A model generated the notes under the pieces. The model worked only from the letters and a program-made list of their open reading frames with translations. It was not told where the DNA came from and ran no database searches. Positions 11,152 to 21,897 of a stretch of DNA of 64,000 bases are shown here, piece after piece. The stretch spans positions 1 to 64,000 of the forward strand of contig DF237115.1 of the NCBI GenBank assembly GCA_000708835.1, written 5' to 3'. This stretch comes from Klebsormidium nitens. Taxonomy: Eukaryota > Streptophyta > Klebsormidiophyceae > Klebsormidiales > Klebsormidiaceae. A program made the translations under genes and the position numbers. Position 1 is the first letter of the stretch. Each line of letters begins with the position of its first letter.

Positions 11152-14100
11152 TCATGTTGGTACCTTTTTAAGCTCGCGGTCCAGAAGCTCGACATACAGC
11201 GGACTCATGTGGGTTCCGTCCAATTTGTATCGCTCCTTCAATCGGCCTTGACTGTCGAGATAGTCATCAAAGAAGTCGAGCCAGTGCAAAGCGCCGGATG
11301 GTCTATCCTGCGTGCTGCTGCTTTTGCCATCCTCAATTGCCCGGGACGCAGCCAATACTTTCCGCTTGAGAACCCGCGAAAACAAGCTGACGATGTTCCT
11401 GGCAAGCGCAAAGAACAGAAGGCATCGAGCAGCAGGTTTCGCAAAGGCGGTAGATTCAAGAGGCATGGATCGAGTCTGCAGAGACCGTCGTCTATAAGGC
11501 ACAAGACAGTTACGCATACCAAAAGACGAGTGATACGATAGAACGCTGCGAACCACAGTTCTAACCATCTGCAAGAGATTGAGGAACCGAAGCGACTTTT
11601 TCTCCAATGCTTTCCAGAAAGACGGCGCTGCATCTTACAAATCACTCAAATCGTTTCGATTTCCTTGCCACCTGTGACTGAGCATCAGGTACTGCGACAC
11701 AATCTGAGAACTTATCACCGAGACTTTTGCCTGATCCGCAATCTGAGGATTCGATTTGGCACGGCATGTTGTAGGATCGCAAACTGCTCCGTTCATTTCG
11801 ATGGTCCTGGCTAGGCCTCTGCAAAAAGCGCATTATGCTCTATTATCTGTCTGAAACTAGAGAAGGCGAATCTCGTCACCTGGTCTCGTCCAGAACCGCC
11901 GGCGGCGGGTGCACGAAGATCTCGAAGCCCCGCTCGCGCACCAGCCTGCGGAGGACCTGTGCGTGCACATGGTGTACGCATCAGCAATAGCTGCCCTACG
12001 GCGCCCAATCTTCCAGTGACAGACGGGGCGTCTTTACCGTCCGTAGCATCCACGTGCTGGGGAATCGCTCCCGAGCTTAGACGGGCAACTGACCAGCCCC
12101 GAGGGGGTGGCCAAGATTAGGAACGGGCTGGATTGGAGGGGGCAGAAAATGGGTCCAGGAAACCAGCACGGAACAAGACGGAGCCACGACCAAATGAGGA
12201 CGGATAAGAACGGTGATCAGTCGGTGAGGCCAGGGAGTTCGGCTTTTCGACCCTGGGATTTCGCCGGGCCTTTGATTTGAGCCCCTTGGCCTGTGTCCTT
12301 TAACCAGCCTCTGGTCTTAAACCTGGAGCAAACAGTAAGCAAAACAAGAAGGGAATCAAAGGACGGCTGGCGCGACGCGTTACCTTGACGTAGATGTTAA
12401 CCGTGGCGGTCACCCCTTCTTCCAGGTCCTTGTAGCGGCCTTTGTCGACCGAGACCACGATCCCTTCCCGGCAGTCAATCTCCCCAAACATCATTATCAC
12501 GTGGGCGTTCTGCGGGATGCTCGCAATAACGTTTTCAAACTGGATCTGCAGAGAGCAGAAGCAGAGCGGTTGTAGAGGGTTTGCTGAGGATGGGCTAGGG
12601 GTTCTCAAGAGTTGTGCGCAGGGGTTTGCGAAATGATTGCAGAGACGGTATTCAAATCCCGCGAAATTGGCGGCCGGTTTGCAAAGCATTGACCCGAAAG
12701 TCGCAGAGACAGACACAGGGGCGTTACACAGGACACTTGTACAATCCGGCTGTAAACAAGGAACGTGAAATTAACAGGCGAGAGGAAGTCCCACTTCTGT
12801 GTAGAAGACGCTCCTGTTCCGCAGGTGCCAGCACGTTATCTTCCCCAGTTGCTAACCCAGAAAAGTACTCCATTGAAAACCCATAAGAACAGATTCCTTC
12901 CTAAAGTTGCCATGAAAGCACTTGGCTGGAGTACCCAAGTGAAAAAGCTCTAGGTTGCCTTAGGGCCAAAGTCCTGCGCCTGACCCACGGAAGCAGTAGC
13001 TTGGATAGCCCGAGAAGAAAGCCCTTTGCTCACCTTGGGGTAGAAGACGCTCTCGTCCCGCAGGTGCCAACACTTGAGTACCAGTTATCCGGTGACCACA
13101 AATGCGATCGGTTGGATTGCCCAAGGAAAAGCCTTGATCACACTCTAGGGGAAAAGTACAGCGCCTGACGCGAGAGTGCAGTAGGTTGGTTAGCTAGAAA
13201 GGAAAGAGCAACTGGATTCACCTTGGGGTAGAAGACGCTCTCGTCCCGCAGGTGCCAACACTTGAGCCCCGTCACCAGGAGCGGCGCCAGCAGGCGAGGG
13301 GCGCCGCGCAGCTCGACGGTCCGCCACGCGGGGGTCAGGCAGTGGCTGTCGCCGACCAGGTAAAGGGGGGGGAAGCTGCAGCAGCAGGTGTGATGTAAGA
13401 GTCAGCCCCCTGGAAGAGCCCGATTTGAAAGGCAGGGGCCGCCCTTCTAAGTCTACTTACCTTTCGAACAGGCCGGAAAAGCGGTAAGTTGTCAGTTGAA
13501 GACAGGATACGTTTTGCTGATTTGGCTGTGTGGCATTGGGGCCGTCGATTTTCATTCATTTTACAAAGATGTCAGAACGTATGGAAGAAGAACCTGGACT
13601 CCAGTTTTCATGTCTGGACCCCCACACCTGAGGTTCCACCACTTGTACAATCTGCTATTCCCTTACGTGAACGACTGCTTACTGGTCAGAAAACAAAAGC
13701 TTGCGCCTAGGCAAGTTGTACCAACGAAGCGTACAACTTTTGAGTCTCTACGTCCGGCGTAGCCGAGCGCGTACCTGTCAGCGGGCGGTAATGGCCGCGA
13801 TAACGGGTACTCCGTGAACACCTGGTAGATGCACCCGAAGTACGCCGCCTCGTTGCGGACCATCGTCTCGTGGAGCGCCTTCTCGGAAAGCGCGCGCGCC
13901 TTTTCCACTTTTTCTGCCAGCTGTCGCGCTCTCTCGACCGCTCCGCCTAGGTACAGGATCTTGACGACAGTGAACAGGACCGCCAGGACGTCTAGCTGTT
14001 CCGAGCCGTAGGCGATCTTTGCTGGGGCCGACGAACCCGCTAGAGGTTCCGCTTCGTGGGCAGGTGTGGCGCCGTTTTGCGAGGAATTGCCGTTGGCTTG

Positions 14101-17100
14101 AGCTGAGGAGCCGTTTGCGTCACTCTTTTCTGCGGCTAATCGGACGCGGGCCACTCCAGGCGACACAATCTCTTCCACATCGATGTCGGTCTCCCCCGCG
14201 CCTGACCCGTTTGCTTTCAATGCGTCTGTTACCCCTTCTTCCGTCGCACCTGTGTTCGAACTTTCGGACGTTTCTTGCGTGCCAGTGCTTTCCAGCGGAG
14301 CCTTCGAAGGGACGGATGGTGCCATTTTGTGTGCTTCGACGTCGAAGTTACGGAAGACGGTAAACCCGGGGTGCAATTTTAAGTCCATCGAATCCAGCGG
14401 GAGGTCTTGCAGGCACTCGGAGACTTCGCTGAGAGAGAGCGCGCGTCCGAAGGAGAGATGTCCGTTCTGGCGGATAAACTTCCGAGCGACCTGAACGGAA
14501 ATGGAATGGAAAGGCAATCATTTGCGAAGGTGGAACGAAAAGCGGACTGGCATCTTGTGAAGGGTCAAAGTTTCAAGATATTTCTTTTTTTGGCAGATGC
14601 GATTGCGGGCGACTCAAACGAGAAGTGAGGATAATAAGTATTGTTCGCAGCCGGTATCAGGAACCAGCGGATGAAAAGAACAACCCGTCAACGTTTGCGA
14701 GGCGCATGCTACCAGTTTGCGACTTTTGAGGGTCCACCGAAAAGCGATCACGTTATGTGCAATCCATCTGTTAATGACTACTTTCGGCCGCTTTCATTTT
14801 GATTCGTTTGTGCGTCCGCCCATAGTATCTTGCGGAAAGCTTCTATTCAAGCCCGTTGGACCGCCTCTATTTAAGTCTTTGCCCAACAGCCCACTAACTC
14901 GTAAGCCGCACAGTCAGCCCTGCTTTCTCTTCAAAGTCACTGCACAATCAAATCTCCCTGACAAACGAGAGTCGGTGCCCCCAGCCTCAATCCGACCAAC
15001 TATCACATCCGAGAACATTTGAATAGCCGACTTCATGCACGTAGTTCTGGAACCCGCAAGAGTGGACTTCCCGGATCGTGTTGCCTGTCCCGCTTCAGCT
15101 TCAATTCCCCATCCGCGGTCTTCCTAGAAAGTCATCTGATTCGCAATCTTCTTCTCCGAAACCCCGAGAAAGTGGAGGCCCAAGTATCGGACCGCCTACC
15201 TCGAGCGCTTTGACGGGCTCCTTGCACAGCTCGAGCGCGTGGAGCCAGTTGAGGGCGTACGAAACGGACCGCGGCGCGAGCGTGGCCGCACGTCCGTACA
15301 ACGTCGCTGCTTCGCGCAGCAGGCCGTAGTCTTTGAGTACGCCCGCCATGAACGCCTGCATACGAGATGGTTGTCAGCATACGGGATTAGATTGTGATCA
15401 TAGAATATGGGCGTCAGTATCAGATAGATGACTCGGCCCGTCCGCGGCTAAAGCGGGGCCGCCTCGTGGAGCAGGCCGTTGTCCTTGAGTTTGCCTGCCA
15501 TGAACGCCTGCATAAGAGATGCGACAGTAAGCATAGCTTATGAAATTGGGTATGAAATGTGACACAGCCGTGGCCACCGCGCGGACCAGGCCGTAGGCCT
15601 TGAGTACGCCCGCCATAAACGCCTGCATACGAGATGGTTGTCAAAATACGGAATGCGTCCGTAAGCATCGACTATCGAACATGTGACACAGCCGGGGCCG
15701 CTTCGAAAATGAGACCGTAGTCCCTGAGTACGCTCCCTCAGGAGATGGTCCTCAGCATAGAAGATGGGGATTGGGCATAGGAGATCGAGAACGGTACGAG
15801 ACATGGAGGCTGCAAGCCGCTATCAGAAAGTCATCCTCAAGGACGGAAGTCGACAAAGAAAAGAGGCGAACTTGATACGAACGGTTGAAGTAGAACGTAA
15901 AGAGTTGCGACTAGGCTTTGGGAGTGCTGACAAATTTCAGAATCTCACGTTTGACGCTTAGAAGCGGACCCAGCTAAATCAAGTGGCGAGCCGAGGAAAT
16001 AGACGCCCGAGTAGGTTCTGATGATATCAACCGCCGGATTGCGTTTCCTACGGTACGATAAACGCTCTTTTGAGCCCTTGCTCATAAGGAAGCTTTTGCA
16101 ACAGGTTGTTACGAAGACGGAGCAAACCAATGACGCCGTCAAGGTGTAAAAAGTAACCCGAGAAGGGAAACTCTGCACAAAAGTCGAAGCCAAATGACAA
16201 CAAGCAATCCTCACAGCCTCTTTTCTTCTCGAAGCGGGACAGCCAAGGGTTGATAGCGAATACGAATTGCGCACAGACCCTGGAAGAAGAAAGCGGTAGC
16301 TACAACCGAATCTCTGCATCAAGCCGCTCGTGAGTGAAGCTAGGAAAACGGAAACATTTTGCACCAATGAGCTTATCCAAAACTTCAGTTTCTTCTGAAC
16401 TGTTCGTCCATAATCCCCACTCACCTGCGCTGCCGGCTCCGAGTTCGCCCCCCCCGTCTCCTTCTGGAGCATCTCGAAGCCCCCCGGGCGACGAACTAGA
16501 GCGGCGAGCCGTTCCCGCACCCCCCGGTGGTCCTGACGCACCACCAGCAGCTTCAGTAGCGCGCGCATCGCGTCCTCGTGCATGTGGTTGTCTGCCGCAA
16601 TCAGGGAGTACTCGAACAGCATCCCAAAGTTGTCCTCCTTGCCCTGTGAAAGACAGTGCGGAGTCTCTCAAGATCAGCTTGCCTTTACTCTCGAAATGAC
16701 GTGTCTCCACTCTGTGTTGGAAAACGCTGATCGCTGTGTATGTGGATATCGTCCAAGATGGGCAAGTACCCGAACAGCATCCCACAGTTGTCCTCCTTGC
16801 CCTGCGAACAGTTCGAAGTTTCTCAAGGTCAGCTTGGCTGTACTCAAGCAATGAGGTGTCTGCAGGATTTATTTGACAACGCCCGGATTGCGTCCTCGTG
16901 CATCTGGTTGTCGGCCGCAATCAGCGAGTACTCGAACACCATCCCGAAATTGTCCTCTTTGCTCTGTCACAACATTGCGCGTACTCAAGAAGCGATCTGT
17001 CTACATAAATTCGTTGATCAATGCGCATATTGCCTCCTCGTGCATGTGGTTGTCCGCCGCGATGAGGGAGTACTCGAATAGCATCCAAAGTTGTCCTCCT

Positions 17101-19488
17101 TGCCCTGTCGAACCACAGTAAAGTCTCGTCTTTACCATTTCCAATAAAGCGCGCACATTGCAAGTTCGTACGTGTGAACTGAAAGCTGCAATGAAGGAGT
17201 ACTCAAACAGCATCCCGGAGTTGTCCTCTTTGCCCCGTCATGAGCGAGTACAACCAGGGTTTTCATTATTCCTGGGAATCGTAGATATCCGACGACCTTC
17301 AGGGCGGGTGGAGTCGCAATATGTCTTCTTTCTTTTGGAATAAGTGTTCCGGATCTAACAAGCGTTGATCACATAAGAAGCAAAAGCAACTCTTGATTCT
17401 AGGGGCCTGACCGAAAAGAACGTCCGTTCTTGACCGCGTCACTGAAAGCCTCCATCAGCACGCTTTCAATTGGGAACATCAGAAAACCAGAACCAGCAAA
17501 CGACTCACCCCCAGAGTCTTCGTCACGAGGTTAACCGCCGCCTCCTTCGCCCCCGCCGCGTACAGCGCTCGCACCATACTGCACCGCACCTCGTTTTCCG
17601 TCACACCCCCCCTCAGATCCCCCGCATGTGGCACCGTCAGATCGCCTGCATTCTCCCTTCGCTCTCGCCTTTTGTTCAGCAGGTAGTAGGGAATCCCCAT
17701 CTGGTAGTTGCTGCCGGGATAAGAGCTCGGGACGCTGGTTCTCAGGGTTATGGAGGGTTCTTTTTGGGCGGGGGGGCGTCTTTCCAGGATCTCGAGCGCT
17801 ATGGCGTATTCTCTGACAGCTGATTCGTAATCGCTTATGCCGAGGAAAGCGTCTCCCAAACGTGTACGGAATCCTGAATGCAGCAAAAACAACTTTAGAC
17901 ACGGTTTAATGATTGAAGGGGCTTTTTCTGAAAAAAACGATCGCATGAAGAATAGTCGAAACGAAGCCAATCTCGTCTCCCAGCTGAGTATGCCATGAAC
18001 GGCAGGGCCGAACGAAGACAACAGACAGCGGACGTAAGCGGAAAGCAGACTTTCACAGATGCAGTCAGTTTCCTTTCATAATGCTGATTGCAATTCCTGA
18101 ATCCAAGAGACAGGATAGTCCAGAAGCAGCTGATTTTGGTAGGCTACAGTCGCTTCCGCAAGCGAATCGACTTGGTTCCTGCAGATTATGGAAAGGATAC
18201 CCAGAAGCTCTAAGATTTTCCAGACACACCGCAGGGCCCATACCGAAACCTGGCAACACCTGGGGAAAAGCCTCTCGTGGCCCCAGAGAAAGCTTGTCTT
18301 TGAAGGAGAGTATAAGCATCCCTTCTGATTCAAGAGCAGGCCTTACTGACCTGCATCCGCTGGATAAATCTCCAGAGCCTCTGTAAGCCATCTCTTTGCG
18401 CGCTGAAACTTGCTGGCTGCCAGTGCCATGGAGGCAAGTGCTCGGAGGCAGATCTGCTGCTTGGGAACAAACTGCCACGGCAAGATTCGAGCAACATTGT
18501 TTTTAGATTCTGGTTATCCTGAGTAGACCGTGACTGACAACTGATGTGTGTGGTCATGATCTAGGGGGTAATCAGCCACTAATGATCGCTTTTCAGTGTC
18601 TGCCCTCAACTACAGAATGACACTTGCAATCCGCAGGAAGAGAAATATGACTGCTCCTTAGAGGGAGGCTGATCCTCAATGTGAGAGTCCCATTCTCTAT
18701 GTCCAAAACACCTCAAACAGCTTGTCAGACTTTTCTTCAGGCAGTGCGCATAGACAACTGGACGCCCTCACCTGCAGCACATCCTCAAAGAACTTGGTGG
18801 CCTGCCTGTAGTTCTGTGCCTCCTGTGCCTCCAGCCCTTTGGTCAAAAGCGCTCTGACAAGTGGCTCCGAAAGACTGCGCTCAGATGCCGCCCTGATCTC
18901 GTCCACAGAAGACACAGCTGCTTTTCCAGCAGAAGGGCCTCCGCTCGCTTTCTCTGCCGCTGTCGAAACTTCCACACTGTCATTCAGAGACTTTTTGCTC
19001 TGGCAACCTTCCAGACTTGCTCTGATAGGGCCATCCGGACCAGCGGAACCTTGCTTATCATCAGTGCCATGAGCGTTGACGCCACTTTTCGAGTGGACAG
19101 CGTCAGGATCATTTAGAGAGGATAAACGAGTGCTGGCAACCGATGGGATTGGTGGCGGTTTCTCCTCGACTGCTTGCCCGCTAGAGCTCCCACGACTTGC
19201 CAATTGTGCTGCACTTTGGTCTCTCTCTCCTTCTCGCCTGACTATGAAAAGGTCAGCCCGATCGCGGATTGCCTTCACGACCGGGCTGCTAACATCAAGG
19301 AGTCGACGCTTTTCATTCCGCAGATTTAAGTTGCTCGCATCCAGCAAGTGCTCTGCACCATGCTTGGCATTGTATGCTTGGACAAACTCGTCCCTCAGGG
19401 AAGCCAACGTCTGGTCAGAGTTCTGAGGCACTTTTGCAAGGTGCGTATGCTCAGGAGACCCCTCATAATGAATGTAGAAGCGCAACAT
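11152..19488 (-). CDS. TPR protein with C-terminal SGNH-hydrolase-like domain, 977 aa, ten exons
   Basis: Minus-strand exons: 19488-18772, 18471-18351, 17873-17509, 16643-16425, 15355-15200, 14490-13775, 13375-13222, 12545-12384, 11956-11880, 11398-11152. All introns are GT-AG, all phases match, and the total is 2934 nt. Residues 1-90 form a compact start (RFYIHYEGSPEHTH) that may be ubiquitin-like. Residues about 90-215 are low complexity. TPR-like helices follow, for example LTKGLEAQEAQNYRQATKFF, ASKFQRAKRWLTEALEIYP and DYESAVREYAIALEIL, with later ones in exons 4-6. The C-terminal part has SGNH blocks: LVGDSHC (Ser775), FGEIDCREG (837-844) and LDGTH (Asp956, His959), so the catalytic triad appears intact. 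It probably hydrolyses or transfers an ester on a peptide- or sugar-bound substrate; partner binding by the TPRs is inferred. Three of its introns carry arrays of exon-edge copies. Confidence 0.88.
12792..13268 (-). repeat. Intronic copies of the 3' edge of exon 7 of the TPR/SGNH gene
   Basis: The last ~47 bases of exon 7 (13222-13268, encoding CWHLRDESVFYPK) recur at about 13030-13076, where the sequence is identical for about 47 bases including the donor GT, and again in diverged form at 12792-12837. Surrounding intron sequence is also partly repeated, giving a unit near 193 bp for the recent duplication and about 240 bp for the older one. Confidence 0.85.
15200..15748 (-). repeat. Intronic copies of the 5' edge of exon 5 of the TPR/SGNH gene
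   Basis: The true exon starts at 15355. Three copies of its acceptor plus ~60 coding bases lie upstream in transcription at about 15450-15520, 15560-15637 and 15690-15748. Translated in the same phase they read AFMAGKLKDNGLLHEAA, AFMAGVLKAYGLVRAVA and a worn SVLRDYGLIFEAA, against AFMAGVLKDYGLLREAA in the gene. Two keep ATGCAG acceptors. Confidence 0.85.
16425..17235 (-). repeat. Intronic copies of the 5' edge of exon 4 of the TPR/SGNH gene
   Basis: Exon 4 begins at 16643 with GKEDNFGMLFEYSLIAAD. Four further copies sit in the upstream intron around 16730-16810, 16870-16975, 17010-17110 and 17150-17235, about 130-160 bp apart. The second keeps the frame over some 30 codons (SKEDNFGMVFEYSLIAAD); the third has a one-base deletion; the fourth has lost its AG acceptor. 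Confidence 0.88.
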
Positions 19489-20005
19489 TGTGGTCTCTCA
19501 CAACAGATTAACCCTCATTTCCCTAGGCGCCATCTGCTGGTCGCGCTTCGCCTTGGTTCCATGAAGTGCTCTTTAGACTTTGCTGGCCAGCTCTTCCTGA
19601 TACTCTGAACGCCCTTGCATTGGATATGGTGCTGGACGAGCTTACGAAGCTGGTGCAGCAGGCCCGGAGATCAGGCTACGACTGAAGGAGTAGAGCGCCC
19701 AAGGCTACAGCATGGTGGTGCCAGGAAGACTGGGCCATCATTGGCGTACAAACTTGAACTTGAACTTGAAGGCAACCATGCGCGTTGATAATAAGGCTAC
19801 TGCAATGTGACGCGCGCACGCGCGGTTGGGGGATCACCCAATTAGACTTTAGAGTCGCTTGAACAAACCAAATTGTCGCCCATGACTCTGACTCGGAGTC
19901 GGAGCCTGAGGCTGAGATTGTGAGATGCGTCAGATCCATACACCTAGGTAAACTAATGTTTGATATTACATAGCATCACCAACAAACTTGGCGACCACAA
20001 TTGAA
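19489..20005. promoter_or_regulatory. Divergent promoter region
   Basis: 517 bp between the start codons of the TPR/SGNH gene (-) and the F-box/ARM gene (+); it must hold both 5' regions. A short AACTTG repeat near 19750 is the only local pattern seen. Confidence 0.45.
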
Positions 20006-21778
20006 ATGGCGTCGAAGAACAACCTGTTTGACTGTCTTTGTGATGCAGTACTCGAGAGCATCTTTGAGAGAGCCCTCTGGAACCCTTCATGCGTCTTCCG
20101 GCACCAGGCCCGGGGTAGAGTGCGGCTGGAGGCCGTCTGCAAGAGGTTTCAGGAGGTGGTCCTTACCATGGGATGCCTGCATTGGGACATCGACAATGGC
20201 CCTCATGCCGAGCAAGACTCCATATGCTATGTACTCGAGAAAGGGTGCAACAGATTTTTGAGGAAGATAGCTCTGAATGCAGTGCGCTCCAAGAACCTGA
20301 TGGCTGTTCTACAACCTGTCATCCCTTGCGCAATGAATAACCTTCAGGAGGTCTATTTGTCTCTGGAGTTCACGGAGAAGGATGCAAGGACAATTAACTG
20401 GGAGCTCATTCTTGTTATGCTTCAAGAATGCAAACAGCTTGAGGTGCTGCACATATTCTTGTGGGAGAGCTGGTGGCACGATCCAATCATTACACTAGAT
20501 TGCTCAAGGTTCCCAAAGCCCTTCCCAAAGCTTCGCAACCTGTCATTGTTTGGGTTTGCTGTGCCCAGCACTGCGTTCAGTTCTCTTGTGGCAACCTTCC
20601 CAAGTCTAGAGACCCTAGAGCTGCACCATCTTGAAGGTCAAAGTTACGATCTGACCTCTATGAAGCAAGCCGTGTCATGGGGCGATCAAATAGCTGGATT
20701 GGACAGCCAGGGCCCAACCTGCATGGTAGTGCCGAAGAGCTTGGAAATGGTGGTGGGCCTTCTGGGAAGTGATCATAATGGAGTCAAGGAGAAGGCTCTA
20801 AAAATGCTGTTGGAATTGTCATACAACGAGATACCCATCCAGAATGTGATTGCCCGTGTCCCAGGGTGCCTGCAAAAGCTGGTTGACCTTCTCAAAGGTC
20901 ACAAAGAGTCGGTGCAGGAAGAAGCTCTTATAACTTTAGAGAATCTGGTAACAGACGCAGAGGACATTATGACTATAGCTACCTTCCCAGGCTTCCTAGA
21001 GCAGGTTGTCGACCTCTTTGGAAGTGAGAGTGAATCCATAAGAGAGAGGGCCGCATTCGTATTGAGCACGTTGACATTCAATCCTAGGGTCAGCTTGAGG
21101 ATGTTGATTCAGTTGGTCCCTGAGGTTCTGCAGGGTCTTCTCAATCTTCTGGGCGATAAGGACGAGGGCGTGCAACAAGCTGCTGCAGGCATTTTGGCGC
21201 AGCTTGCAGATAGTCATTGGAGTGGTGAGATGATCGTCGCTGTCCCAGGTTGCTTGGAGAAACTGGCGAGCATGTTGGAAAGTAAACACGCACTGGTGCA
21301 GGAGAGCGCCGCATGGTGTCTGCAGCGTTTAGCAGCATCTGACCACGGACATGCCATAGCCAGAGTGTCAGGGTGCCTGGAGGGGTTGGTGAACCTGTTG
21401 GGGAGCAGAATCATGTTTCTAAAGACGACGGCGGCAAGGGCTGTATGCAGCCTTGCCGAAAACGCCGAAGTAGGGCAAAGAATGCAGAGGGTGCCTAACT
21501 TCTGGCAAAGGCTTATGCGGCTCCTGGATCCAAGTTCAGAAGATCCCAAAGAGATTTACGAAGATGCGGTGTGGGTGCTAGCACACGTGGGTGTTGATGC
21601 TAGGTTCTTGAAGGCCGTTGCTTCTTCCCCAGGGGCCTTGCAAATGATTGTTGACGTCCTTGGGAGTGAAAAGATGGTCACACGAGAGCATGCCGTCAGG
21701 GTACTCGATCAGATGACAGACGACATGGAAATCAGAAAAGCTATAGCTGCAGTACCATGGGGATTCTGCAGAAACTGA
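20006..21778 (+). CDS. F-box-like protein with armadillo repeats, 590 aa, single exon
   Basis: Start is the first ATG of the frame. Residues ~6-55 look like an F-box (LCDAVLESIFERAL, then RLEAVCKRFQEVVL), suggesting an SCF ubiquitin-ligase adaptor. After a leucine-rich middle region, about eight ARM/HEAT-like repeats run from ~residue 245 to the end. Each has a core of the type VPGCLQKLVDLL followed by ESVQEEALITLENL, matching plant ARM proteins. The last codons read VPWGFCRN and stop. If the two bases TG at 21758-21759 are left out, the repeat consensus VPGILQKL appears and the frame runs on to a stop at 21895-21897, adding a further partial repeat. A late 2-nt insertion has therefore probably shortened the protein by about 38 residues. 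The gene has no intron, unlike its neighbours, which may reflect retroposition (inference). Confidence 0.8.
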   Translation: MASKNNLFDCLCDAVLESIFERALWNPSCVFRHQARGRVRLEAVCKRFQEVVLTMGCLHWDIDNGPHAEQDSICYVLEKGCNRFLRKIALNAVRSKNLMAVLQPVIPCAMNNLQEVYLSLEFTEKDARTINWELILVMLQECKQLEVLHIFLWESWWHDPIITLDCSRFPKPFPKLRNLSLFGFAVPSTAFSSLVATFPSLETLELHHLEGQSYDLTSMKQAVSWGDQIAGLDSQGPTCMVVPKSLEMVVGLLGSDHNGVKEKALKMLLELSYNEIPIQNVIARVPGCLQKLVDLLKGHKESVQEEALITLENLVTDAEDIMTIATFPGFLEQVVDLFGSESESIRERAAFVLSTLTFNPRVSLRMLIQLVPEVLQGLLNLLGDKDEGVQQAAAGILAQLADSHWSGEMIVAVPGCLEKLASMLESKHALVQESAAWCLQRLAASDHGHAIARVSGCLEGLVNLLGSRIMFLKTTAARAVCSLAENAEVGQRMQRVPNFWQRLMRLLDPSSEDPKEIYEDAVWVLAHVGVDARFLKAVASSPGALQMIVDVLGSEKMVTREHAVRVLDQMTDDMEIRKAIAAVPWGFCRN

Positions 21779-21897
21779 GTGATCGCATCCTGAACAATGA
21801 ACATGCCGAAGGAGTTGTGCGTGCTAGGGCTGCAGAGCATTCCCCAGAAATTGCAGAAAATATAGGCAATGGATCCGAGCTGATGATTGAGAGGTAA

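Noticed and set aside
11238-11833. Other minus-strand frames of 60-135 codons over the last TPR/SGNH exons
   Set aside because: Only the frame containing YKLDGTH continues the SGNH domain in phase.
16425-17235. Regularly spaced repeats as a CRISPR-like array
   Set aside because: Eukaryotic intron context, units are degenerate exon edges, spacing uneven and no cas genes.
18076-18333. Minus-strand open frame between exons 2 and 3 of the TPR/SGNH gene as an extra exon
   Set aside because: Exons 2 and 3 join directly in phase through a TPR helix; no need for or homology of an extra exon.
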